Below, piece by piece: positions 25,286 to 37,000 of a DNA stretch of 64,000 nt. The translations under genes and the position numbers were made by a program. The notes below the pieces were generated by a model. That model made no database searches and was not told where the DNA came from. It saw only the letters and a program-made list of their open reading frames with translations. Position 1 is the stretch's first letter. Each line of letters begins with the position of its first letter. The stretch comes from Fasciola hepatica (lineage: Eukaryota; Platyhelminthes; Trematoda; Plagiorchiida; Fasciolidae): assembly GCA_948099385.1 (NCBI GenBank), contig CANUEZ040000116.1, positions 11,104,001 through 11,168,000 on the forward strand, read 5' to 3'.

Positions 25286-28200
25286 ATGATGATATTATTG
25301 TCAAACCCCTCGGATTAGGTTGTCTTTCATTTTGGTGACTAGTTCAGGAAGGACGCGTCAGGTAAGTCACCAAAAAATTGAACCTTTAAATTAAAATGGA
25401 ATCATGCTTCTGATAACAGATCACGCTATCACAAGTTTTTCGGATTTCCCAACATAGTTGGAAGACACCACACGTGACCATTTTTTGTCTAATCTTATTC
25501 CACTAGTAGAATTCCGGATTTTGAATTTATTCAGCCGTTCTTCATGGGCATACCTTTGAGCAGTTCAGTCAGATGAAAACATTCTCCGATAGCATAAAAA
25601 ATCTCCTTTACGGCAGTGGTATCAGGACTGTGTTGAAGTAACCTGATTTCGTTCAGTTCACTTTCCGACAAGTGAGTTGATAGAAGTATATATATCCATA
25701 TAAATGATAAAAATGTGCGCTTGTGAATGAAATTAGAGACGTCTAGAATGTGCAGTGTATACTTAGGGTTCCGAGCAGTCAGTGGCCAAGCAATGCAACT
25801 GAGGAGTAATGGAACTTATCAGGCGCTATTTACAAGCTCTTGTGATCACAGGTAATTTTGCTTGTTCTCTTTCAAATACTGAGGCGACTTTTATCACTGT
25901 AAGTGAAAAACAGCTTCCATGAATAGAATGGTTCAGATCAACTCCAATGTATCCGATTTCTATTCCGCCTATTCGAAACATTGCGAAACAATTTGAAGCA
26001 GTCACTGTGGTTCATTTTGTCCCACCGGCTGTAACTACAGCGACTCGAACTGGTTGAATAATGAAAACGACAGAGCTATTGGTCGCTTTGCCTCCAAAGT
26101 CAACGCATTATCACTCCAACTGCCCTGGTTCAAACCCAAATTCAGTTCGTGAAATGAATATAACTTCCAGTATGACCGGTTGACCTAGGTGGAAATGAAG
26201 AAAAACCGTTAAAAAACGACTCAACCTCGGCTGAAACTGATACTTAAATACATTTGAACCTTCAGGCTCAACCATAGACCTTTCTTATTCTCAACTGCTT
26301 AACAGATGCATCCTCTCTCTAACAGTCAGACGACTGATATCGTTAACATTATCCATTAACATCCAGGTTTCAAGTAGAAGCCATTTGTATCACCAGAAGA
26401 TGACGTAAACAGAAGCAAACATGTTTGCTAAAGCCTCATTCAAAGAATTAAATTGAAGTAACGTTAAACGTCTGATTCACAAACGTCAACACATTTCTAG
26501 TGTACGGACACCGATACACAACACATTCCTGAAAGATGTACAAATAATCCGTTTTGTAATTTCGATGGTCTCGTGTATACGTGTTCATTCTAGTCAGCTG
26601 ATAAGCTCTAAACAGTATTTTTAAACTCTTTGTCAATAACTTCCAATTTTTGTGAAACTTTACGTAATCGGAGATAATAGATAACTCGGAAAAAAAAGTT
26701 CGCTCTATACTGCGGTCATCATTAAAAACGGCAAACTAGATTGACCAAACGTTAATTCTTATCCTTGAGTATAGAATTCCATATCATTGAATAGCAGAAA
26801 TATTTCATTATCATCTCGAATTCAGTTCGCCCCTTTGAAATAAACGCGATAAAAATGTGTCTTTCATTCATTTCACCTCTTCTGGGGTGAGCGAAATAGT
26901 AAATTTGAGTGATTAATGCAAGACCATTTGGAGGTGGTGTCACAATACATGCTTCTTCAGCTTGATCTCATTATACCACAACTGGTGAGTTTTCCACCAC
27001 GGAGCTTTAACCCAACTAAATCACGTTTGCAACGAATAATTAAGTGTGTAACCGTGCATGTGCATGTACGCGCATGCTTGCACTCATTACCAAGTCGACC
27101 ACCCACCAGTACTACGTGAATTGTGCTCAGACTGAGTTAAAATTATGTGTAGTCGATGCGAGCGCATATGAGTTGACCTCAAGCAAACTAGTCTGGTTTG
27201 CTTGCAGACAATAAATAACGTGAAATGTTCAATTACTTGACAGTTCTGCTATTTCATATATTATAGCTGATTACCACTTTGTACTCCAATATATTTCGCA
27301 AAACAACTAATAAAACACTTCAACCGTGTTAATGGATATCAAGAGTTGGTAATCATACACTATAAAAAGCAATGTATTTATGCTTCGTGCTATGGCCCTC
27401 TGCATTTCAGCTGACATCCTTCAGACTTAGATTTCTCATGGAAGGGATTCAAATTTCAGTTGAATTTAAAATTATCGTGACCAAATTGACTACAACGTAT
27501 CATGTGGCAATCGCTTTCTTTAAAGAACAATTCTTTCACCAGATAATGGGTTTGTTTGACGAAGTTTGGTGCAGCAGATTTTTCCAAATGTTGAGAGGAC
27601 GCACATGATAAGGTTTTTCAACCTCCGTGGAATCTTAACCCACGTCTAGACTTCAAGGTTGTTCTTTTCACTAGTCTAGATGCAAAGGGCATATAGCATG
27701 AAGACAATATAAAAACGGATTACATCGATAACTTAAAACACAGTGACACGTGGTACGTAAAAGCTTCGCTATCTCTAGCAGGATTCTCATATAAAGCAAC
27801 TTTTATCTTCTGAATTCATAGAGAGTCTGTATGAATAATGTCAAATTACTACATATTTTTAGTTTACCAGGCATTTATGAAAAGTTTCCCCGGTTGCTGT
27901 GTACCGTTTTGGTGAGAGGCTGATAAAAATCTTCAATCTTTTCCATCCACAGGCCAGCAAGTGACACTATTTTGTTTGTGCATTTCCGATACCTAATTTG
28001 CGTACCCATTAGCCGGTTGACAAGGCCCATTTTTCAAAAGGAATTAAGTTTGCACAATATTCTTTGGTGACGCTACACAGAACTGGATTGTCATTTGTGA
28101 AATAGTACACACCTGCGCATTGTACGCCGGTAAATTTGGCAAATGATCAATATTTTCGGGACTTTGACGATATCTGGACTTCAAACTGAAAGTTAGGACA

Positions 28201-30269
28201 AATACAATGAGTCCGACTTATTGAAATCTTCTTGTTCTACCATTTGTAGATGACACTTCAACTATTTATATTCTGTTCAACTTATAGTCAACGTTTACTG
28301 TCAGCTTGCAATATTGAGAAAGACAATACGAAGCGCTAACCAAGAATTATCCCTTTTTATGCGCCACGATTCATTCTCATGAAGTCAATTCTTTTTCAGG
28401 CTAAATTGCTGCTGTGAATATTTCGCGGTGAGGTTACCCATAGATTTTGCAGGGCACTAACAGAAAAAGGGCGTCTAATGTGAGCCTATGCCGTGAGATT
28501 AACTTCTTCCTACTCTTGTCGGGAATCTGAGAGTTTCTGGGAAGGTTTTGAAACTGGTTCATCTGCAAGCAACACTAACATTTTCAACATTTTCCTCAAT
28601 TCTATCACAGCTTAGTGGTATTTGGTCTATTTTTATCCTAAAAGACCTCCTTAAGTGTTTGGGCGCATGAAACCGGCCAGACTTTTAATGGGACCTCTCA
28701 TAATTTGATGCTCTCACGCACAAGCTACTTCGGCCATTGAATTTCAATCTAGACTGAGATCATCCGCAATTTTTCCCCAACAAGGAACAGCTTTTCCGCC
28801 AAACTAACATCTGGGGTTGTGAGAAGGTCAGCAAGCTGACTGTGCTTTCTAATGTTGTATGACTTTCTTACCCAAAACATAATGGCAATCTCATGAATAC
28901 GTTGAAATTCAAGAAAAATGGTTTCCTCATAAGATATATGACAGTGGGAAGTCAACAATGGGAGTACTGTGCAGAAAAAGTGTAGAAAAATGTCAGAAGA
29001 AATTCTAACTACTGGCATTTGTATTCCATTTGAAAGGTTTCCATTATCCAGTCTTTCTTTCTCGTACTTTTCCTGTTACAGCGGTTTATGATAAACAACA
29101 GGGCGAAACATCTAATAAGTGAAGGATAAAATATGGGTGTTATTATCTAATAGAAAAAGTCTTTCTTAGAATAGCTCTTACTACGATTTTCAAGTCACCT
29201 CACCTAATATGAGTTTATCAGGAAAAATTACTCAGCTACAACACTAATAGCTGTCATTTTGGAGTTCATAGATAACTAATTCGACAGGATGTGCTTGTTG
29301 ACCATGCCGTAATACTTAGAAATCACTGACTTTGTTTGTCGTCAAAAAAATTACACTTATTGTGCGATTAGGCCGCCTGATCGCGAACGATTATCGGGGT
29401 TACAGTTCACATTGTTTCTCGTATGTTTGTCGCTCTGCACCAGGAGTCCGTTCATCCAAGCAAACGACACTTTGTCTTGCGGATTACCATCACACATGCA
29501 AAATACTCGGCGTGTCTGAGTACTGCAAAGTTATAAGAAATTTTGCAACAAATCCCAGCATTTATGCTGGGATTCTCCTACGCAGAGTGATTCCCTTTCG
29601 CCAAAATTAGTGTCTATTTTTGGGACATGGACATTTTATTTCCAAATTTACCATGGGCCTCCAAAGAACTGCAGTCGCGTGATCCTCATGGACAAGCTAT
29701 TTTGACTCCCGTTGACAAGTTTGCCACAATTTAGGTAAACTGCCAGACTGCGAGTTATATCATACCAGAAATCCAATTAAATTCTTCTTTCATTAATGCA
29801 AAAAAGATAAAGTCAGAAAAGGTAGCCGTTGAATCAGTGAGGTCAATAACAACCTGATGCAACTAATCCGTTTCCCACAAGGGTCCTCAATCGATCTGTT
29901 GATGATGAACACACTCACAAACTAGTTCTCATAGTTAAACTGTTTTTTTATTCTGCGATTTCTCCTCTTCTCCTCCTGGTGTATCAGACTGTGGTCTTCC
30001 CCTGTGACCGCCGAATCACTTTACCATCACAGACAAAGCGCTTTCTAAATGCACGCTGGAAACACGATGCGTGATTTTCTGATGCCCTATCCCTGGTCCA
30101 GACAAATCTTCAAAACTAATCCATGTTTTTCTTTTCGTACAATAAGGATAAAACATACTGCTTTCGGGCACATGCGCCAATAGCCAATAATCGTATGAGT
30201 ACTGCTTGCGAGCACACAATAAATGGTTTGCAACTGGATGGCGGTATATAACTAAAAATATTCATGCTA
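25286..30269. other. AT-rich gene-free stretch
   Basis: No recognisable gene. It contains a B-box-like GGTTCAAACCCA (26,129-26,140, plus) without a clear A box, a degenerate TG/CATG low-complexity patch (27,050-27,085), and a short hairpin AAGCAAAC..GTTTGCTT (27,181-27,203). Frames up to about 90 codons (e.g. 28,749-29,018 minus, 29,332-29,610 plus) carry no motif. Confidence 0.5.
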
Positions 30270-31935
30270 AATTGAGAAAATTAAAATCACTTCCTCTCCG
30301 CAGCCTTTTCTTCTGATCCCTCGCAAAAGCGATCCCCCGCCGTTTCTGCCCATCTTCACTTACCCTGCCCTCAAATGTCTCAGGAACGTACGTATTCCGT
30401 CCCACAAAAAAATCAAAGTCATTGCCTCCAACTCCAGTGTGCCACATATCCCTACCATATCTTCTCCATAGCCACTCTATGACCTTGTATTTATATTGAA
30501 CGTCTTCACCGTAAATATCCATCAATTTTTACGTTCACAGAGCACTTCGAATTTTCCTGGACCGAAGGTCATTTCGCTAATTCAGCTGAAGAACTATACA
30601 CCAGGGCTGGCGCCCTATCTCGGTCTTCTATGCAAAAAAGTCTTTGCCAATAATACATTGAGAAGGTTGCACTTTTTCTCCATTCCCGATCGTGTTGGTT
30701 TCTCCCATCCATTCGGTCAGCGACCCACTTCACTCATGACAGTTTGATCCCAAATGAAGGCAGCCTTGCTCTCAAAATAAACTCCGGAGCGCCTTGCTCT
30801 CTTGAGATCAACAGATCCACCCGGAAGTTACTGGCATTTATCTCGCGCATCTTGTACTCTGCGATGAAGAATCACGGCAAATTGCGTTTGATGTCACTAG
30901 ATATCTCCGAAGCCCTTAATCAAATGTTACACGAATTTTATCATCGAAAATTCCGCGTTTATATTCTCAACTGAACTCATCTCCTGGAATATATATTTTT
31001 ATCTGTGGATGCTCTAAGGCGATCCGAATCAGCGAGGCTCTGCAAAACCTGTATCAAGCGAATTCTGTCATCCCCAATGTTTACTACTATCCCTTACCTA
31101 GTTTTCTCTCTCCTGTGTTGTCATCTATCTAAAACTCTCAACAGTATTCACGCTTCTGCCAATGACACAATTCTTCAGTGCTCTCTGTGCTGCCTGTTTT
31201 CTCGTTCCTCATCAGCTAACATACTTAGCGATTATTCCAATGTTTGTTTCAGTCAGTTTCGATCTTGACCCACTTATTACATTAGGCTCAGAAAACCATG
31301 TGTTCTTCAATGCTATAAAACGAGCTAGTCTGTCCATCTTCCTAAAGCAATACTTCTACCACCCAGCCTCTCTCTTCTCAGCTTGTCGTTCCGTAATTAT
31401 CTTGCCTTGTCCCCGCGTGCTATAGTTCCTACATCAAGGGCGCCAAAACAAATTGGTTCTCGTTTTCTTTTTAGAAGTCGCTTATTATTCACTCAACTCC
31501 TTGTTCTGTCCAATGCTTAAATTCCCAACACTTGAATACTGCTGCCATTTTCGGGTACGGACATTGTCTACACCATTTTCTCCCTCAACCGTGTCCATTT
31601 TAAAACCATCCAACTCATTGGTGGGCTGTCACTAGCTTATTGCCCGTCTATTGCTTCACGTTCTCTTTTTCACTGCCATTACCAGGGATTCTGTCATTGT
31701 CTATATGGCCCCGATTTTCCCTGTTCTTAATCTGTTTTCCCGTGCACAAGCAACGAACCGTTCGTACAGAGTAGGACTCCCAGCCGGCCTCGCCGCAGAT
31801 TTCAGTACTTCATTTTCCCCAAGAATTGTGGAAAACCTTATTTCTTGTTTTAAATCTCTTATTTCAATTCCGAAAGCCAAAACCAACCAGATGAATTTTA
31901 CAACACGGTTCCCAAAACTAATAATTATCATACAG
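30270..31935 (+). pseudogene. Jockey-like non-LTR retrotransposon, RT relic
   Basis: Plus-strand relic spread over three frames. A pre-RT block SLAKAIPRRFCPSS is near 30,320. LMSLDISEALNQMLHE (near 30,890) is the ALDISKAFDRVWHE block with the second Asp changed to Asn and the first kept. INSIHASANDTILQCSL-like sequence (31,140-31,190) is the FADDTTLHCSL block, so the YADD/FADD motif now reads SAND. ITLGSENHVFFNAIKR (31,278-31,325) matches the WGxxNxVxFNAxKTQ block, PTLEYCCHF (31,527-31,553) the RPxxEYCCHVW block, and TNRSYRVGLPAGLAADF to SFSPRIV (31,756-31,830) the C-terminal region. The RT is inactive. It differs in motifs from the other non-LTR families here, so it is a separate lineage. 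A 3' tail was not identified. Confidence 0.85.
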
Positions 31936-32265
31936 TAGGTCCTCCGACCATGGGATTTGTTCTTTCGACCGTAACTAACGTTCAGCATGCCAAGCAAAAA
32001 AGAGGAGTAGGCCACTTATTATGGAACTTATTTTAGGGTTATTTTCACATTCCTACTGAACCCAGAACTGAATGCCAGTATTGGGAGAATAAATGTTAGC
32101 ACAATATGATTTGCCGTGCAGTGTAAATGCTAAACTCACTAATGAAAACACTAGAGAAGCCATCTATCGTTGAATTACTTGCTTTGTTGAAAAAGCTCCT
32201 CTAATATTCATAGTCAGTGTCGGAAGACCGCTATATCATACGGTATATGAATTAACTGCACCCTT

Positions 32266-32450
32266 GAGAGCCAGCTCGGATAGCCTGGTAGTTACGTATT
32301 CAACTCTCAGTCTTTCACCCCGGGCTCGAGTCCCCGTGGGGGGGGGGAGCTCGGTGGACAGGCTTTACTTGATTGCTAGCAAGGATGAAACAGATGTCCA
32401 GTGTTTCGTGGTTTCCAATGGCCAGTTGAGGGTTCACACCGACTTGTGAA
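32266..32450 (+). repeat. tRNA-derived SINE
   Basis: An A box TAGCCTGGTAGTTACG (32,281 on) and a B box GGGCTCGAGTCCCC (32,322-32,335) are correctly spaced for a tRNA-derived pol III promoter. A run of ten G (32,338-32,347) follows, then a unique body that includes GATGAAACAGATGTCCAGTG. It resembles a tRNA-headed SINE whose acceptor stem no longer pairs. The right limit is estimated. Confidence 0.7.
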
Positions 32451-32819
32451 TCATATTTTACAGAAATCAAATTATCACTTGAAAATCTCTAAGTCACTTT
32501 TCAGGTCTACATAGTTTCACTCTGGCGATCAATGTTATGGCAGATGGATAAAACAGAGGTTGTTGTACAAGGGAATAAACTGTATTCATTTCGGCCTCCC
32601 GATAGTATGCAATGATTAAATAAAAGAGAATCAACAAATTTAAGTGACACGCAAAGAAATTACTCGCTGTTACCATTTCTCGGAATACTCTATTATTTCT
32701 TAATTGGTTCACCCCAGAATATTACCGCTCATTTCAGCGTCGTAACCGGGACGGCCTTCACCTATGTACAGCTGTATCATCTAGCTTTTTAGAAATCTCA
32801 CTAGCTAGGCACACGTACA

Positions 32820-32912
32820 CTTAGTCTCAAGTGGAACTCGGAACCGAAGTGGGTGTCTGAGTGAGCCATGCAGGCATGTTACCACTAAGCCAACCGAACT
32901 GGCCGTCCCGTT
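32820..32912 (-). repeat. tRNA-derived SINE head
   Basis: The minus strand reads GGCCAGTTCGGTTGGCTTAG into GTGGTAACA (A box TTGGCTTAGTGG, 32,881-32,892) and then GGTTCCGAGTTCC (B box, 32,832-32,844), with tRNA-like spacing. It lies about 370 bases from the plus-strand SINE at 32,266 and differs from it in sequence, so it looks like a second SINE type or a diverged copy. Confidence 0.65.
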
Positions 32913-33430
32913 TACATGGTTTACAATGTTGAGTTCAGTGTTGAAACAGCATATGGAGCCTAATGAGAAGCTACTCATGTGTCCCAGTACTGTGAGATTC
33001 CAAGCAGTGAATTTACATATTTGGCGATAAAATAATGAAATGCATTTATAAAGAAGGATTCACTAACATGGGTTTTGCCTTCAAAAGAAGGACAGAGGTT
33101 TTATACAAATGACCCCGATAAAGTAGATATCGGGCTTAAAAGAATTGCACGTTTCCTGTGTAAGTGGTTGCAGGACACCAACTCTGTTATCCCCAACGTA
33201 ACCACGGGATCAGTCAGACTGTTGGGAACGTCCGAATTCATTTTAACTCAACCTACTTACCTGTCTATCTCAAGTTACTCGATTTTGATCGATTGGTACA
33301 GTGACATTAAATTTCATTGGGCTGTAATATACCGGCTTTGAAATGGCTTATGGCAAAAATAATGATAAGTAATGTAATGACCATGCTCTAAGCAGTCATA
33401 TTGTAGTTTGAATAACTTAAGTGTTGGTGG

Positions 33431-34080
33431 CTGTTGATGCACTTACTGAGCCTTGGCTCATGAAATTTTCAGATCGAACACGCTCAACCCCCCGGCGGAA
33501 GATTACTGCTGCTTGCATGTTACAGTAATAAAGTAGCGAGAAGTCCGTCGGACAGAGCTGACTGTGCATGGGACATTAGAAGAATCAGAAAATATTGAAA
33601 GTAATTTGATGAACGCGTAAAATGTTCTTAGTCAAATATCTCGATCAACCAGTCGAGTCAAGGTTGGATATTTGGCAGACTGACAAGCTCCGCACATCAA
33701 AACCACTACTCAAAAGCTTTGATCCCAGCAATTTAGGACTTTGGTTCAGTGAGTCGTTTTATTTCGAGCGATTCGACTTCGCGTCATTCAAGCAGTAATT
33801 GCATAGCAGGCTATATTCCATTTATAAACCCTAAATTTTTGAATAACCTCACGTAATACCTATTACCATAATGTACACAAATACTGAAAACCAGTGTGAT
33901 GCCAACTGTAAGAAGCAGGCTGTTAGCAGCCATACTGGTGTTCAACTAATATAAGTGTAGGACCCCGTTGATGCACTTAGTGAGCCTTTGTGCTCATGGA
34001 GTTCTCTGTGTTTTTGTATTTTGCAGATCGAACACGAATAACCCCAACGGAATACACTTATCCTTGCATACTACACTTCA
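33431..34080 (+). repeat. Pair of divergent direct repeats
   Basis: Segments at 33,431-33,525 and 33,966-34,080 share GTTGATGCACTTA.TGAGCC, CAGATCGAACACG and CTTGCAT.. TACA in the same order. The second has about 17 extra bases in the middle. Both also share an AAGTGT-G upstream stretch. They look like two copies of one short dispersed repeat. No tRNA-like boxes or coding motif are visible in it. Confidence 0.65.
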
Positions 34081-37000
34081 CCACAAAAATGATTACAGTC
34101 AAGATACAGTTCATATCAATAATCATAATGGCTGTTGAAGGCTCTTAAACTACTCGGCCGTCCAGATTTAAGCGGTAAATGAAAGATGACTTCCTACCTT
34201 GTCTTTATTTTCGATGATAAATTTCTGGTCTAATAAACAATCATGTAAGACCTGTGAGCTCAGGAATAATAACAAAAACGATCATACTATTTGCAAGGCT
34301 TTGCAAAGCCGTTTCTTCTGTTCGTATGTAAACAGTAAAGTGGGTTAACATAGTAAAATATATTTGAAGGAGTCAATGCTATGCTTGCCGCTTTATACAG
34401 AGGGGCGCTTTGCGAAATGATTTTTATTCAAATGGTGCAACTCTTATTTGAGTAGGAATAATAAAGGGAAGCGTATAACAAAACTATTCCGTGGAAAAAT
34501 ATGCCAAATTTCTTGAACAAGAGTCGCCGGCAGTCTGCCAAATTGACCTAATCACGTGATTGTGTGCACTAACTTTCAATCAATTCTATCGTTAGAATTT
34601 AGTTTTAACTACATTCCTGTAGACCTAAATCTGGTAATCCCAATACTGTTTCTGACTCAGTTCCATTTACTAGAATTTTTATAAATGGCGCTACTCGGGG
34701 CATAGCTAGACATGATAAATTAAAATACTTTCGTTCATGGTCAATGAGGCCTTTGCCTTGCACATTTAGGAGTCTAAGGGTTGTCACATCCATAGCTGTG
34801 ATTCTGTTAGTAGCACTAGAAAACCACTTTTACACATGCTGTTGGTACTTCGAATATTTTGAGAATGGTTGGGTGCATTTGGGAACATCTACTGATGAGA
34901 CGTAAGCGTTAACAATATAAAGTTACCAGGACTGAAAAGTGCTCCCAATGATTCTTCACATAACATCGTAAGATTTGCGAGCTATGGTTCCAGTACAGTG
35001 ACTGATGGAAAATGGACACCACACAGGAGCGTATCACCTCAGGTTTTTTAGTCTATGGTTGCTTTCAGGGGCTGCCATCATTTCACCGATCAAAGTAGTT
35101 CTTCTTCTAGGGCAATGAATAGTATTTAGTGCAAAAGTTGGTTCCCGTTTGTGCTCCAGTTCAAAAATTCGACCAGCTTAGCGTAGATCGCACAATACAA
35201 GTAATAACTAGCTAATCCAACAGGGGAAAATTTCACTCTCCGTTTTTTCCACGCTTATGAAGTGTAAGAAGTCCTAGATGTTGCATGTTGGATAATCCCT
35301 GCTCCAGCTTTCATCCAAAAAAGATAAATGATAATCATAACAACAAGAAATTAATAAAGGTTCCCTTAATTCTCATAGGTCAAAGTCTATTTTTCGGTAA
35401 CAGCCTTATCGAAAAGGATGGTGATCAGTCGACGTTTCTGTTGCCGCGGGTAACCCTTCGATTGTAACCTGGTCTTAAGAAAGGTCACCCGCGGTAACTG
35501 AAGCATCTACTAACTACCATCTTCTCTGATAAAGCTGCGTTATCGAACGATAAACACTAACCTAAACGTACCATATGGCACATCGTTTTTGTGATACACT
35601 CCGAACTGATCTGGACTCCCACGCATTAGTTCTTACAGTTCCCACTAGCTTCCTTAATCACATTCCTGTTACAGTATGACATTTAAATGAGTGGTATGCC
35701 CGAGGTCATTTGTTGTTTATGGTTCTTGATAGTGGTGGTACTGACGCCGGAAAGTGTGTTTACGACGGAAATATTGCTTTAAAAATGGCTAGTAATAAAA
35801 GTAAATTTTTGGGTAAAGTGTGAACAAGTCACTATAATGACCAAGTGTCAACTTGTAAATTACGCCTTATAGAAAGTGAGTCTTACGTATACTGCTGCTA
35901 AGCGTCGTCTTGAGAACTAACCGTGACGCTACTCTCTCCTGTTTAGTTAAATGTCACGACAAATATTTGGCATAGCCTCATAAGAATAAACGTTTCGTAT
36001 TCGACCCAGCAGTCAAAAACTTATCATTCTGCAATATTTCGAACGTTAACCAAAAATATATTTTGAAATTCATCACAAAATTAAACAGTTTTTGGTCAGC
36101 TTTTTTACAGAGAAGGGGCAAAATCCACCTCCAAATACGTCACTTCTTACTTGAATAAGATTGAGACCAAATACAGAATTATTAGTATCATTTCTTCAAA
36201 TACATCAATGTCAATAGGTAGATCTGATCTTCCAAAGAAATTCGATTTGATTTGTTGTCATCAACGATGAGAAAAAGTAGCGATTGAAAAAAAAGCGCAG
36301 ACCTTACTCCGATATTCGAAATGTTTTATTTGAAACCAACAAAATTAGAGTACCATAACATGAAAAAATCTGGTTGGCTCATGGACCTCACCTGTCGAAA
36401 TGAAATATTTTAGAACTTTCCCCAGTGCACGCGAAAAGAATTCCGTGATTGAGTAGGGTATTACCGGAAGTTATCAAATGTTTAGAGATGTGCCGCCGTG
36501 AATTTGAGGGGTTAATCGCCATGACCAATTTGTTCCGTGTATTGAACCCTAAGGCGATATGTTGCAGCTCGGCCAATCGAGTTTAGGAAGTGTTACAGCC
36601 TGGGTGGCCTCCAGCTTTAGTTGGCACAAACACACACACTTTCACACGTAACCCCTTGAGCATTTGATGAGTTTGCATCTCCTAGGAAACTCTTAATCAA
36701 TAACCCAAAATTACATCCACTGTTCATTGATAGATTCCCCGTTACGGACAGGAGTTTCCCCTCTGCCTCCCAAGCCACTCACCATTGACAACGGTGGCTG
36801 ATTGCTGGTGATTATTTACCACTGTCAATAAACATGTGTTTCTACCACATATAGTTGCGTTGATTAGCGGGAAATAGGTGATCAAACTTGAGTTCATTCA
36901 ATATTTCATTTTTATCTGTGACGCAATGAGAGCAGTTTCGCAATCTATAAGCTTCATGAAAGTTCTCGTAATTGTGCAAATCCATATTGCTAAATAGTTT

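Noticed and set aside
26040..26160. B-box-like GGTTCAAACCCA, considered as another SINE
   Set aside because: No convincing A box at the right distance and no shared body with the other SINE-like units.
34605..34793. Minus-strand frame with APFIKILVNGTESETVL, like the region before a retropepsin active site in Gypsy-type gag-pol
   Set aside because: The catalytic DTG/DSG is absent, the preceding zinc-knuckle spacing does not fit, and no RT, RNase H or integrase block follows. Too short to call.
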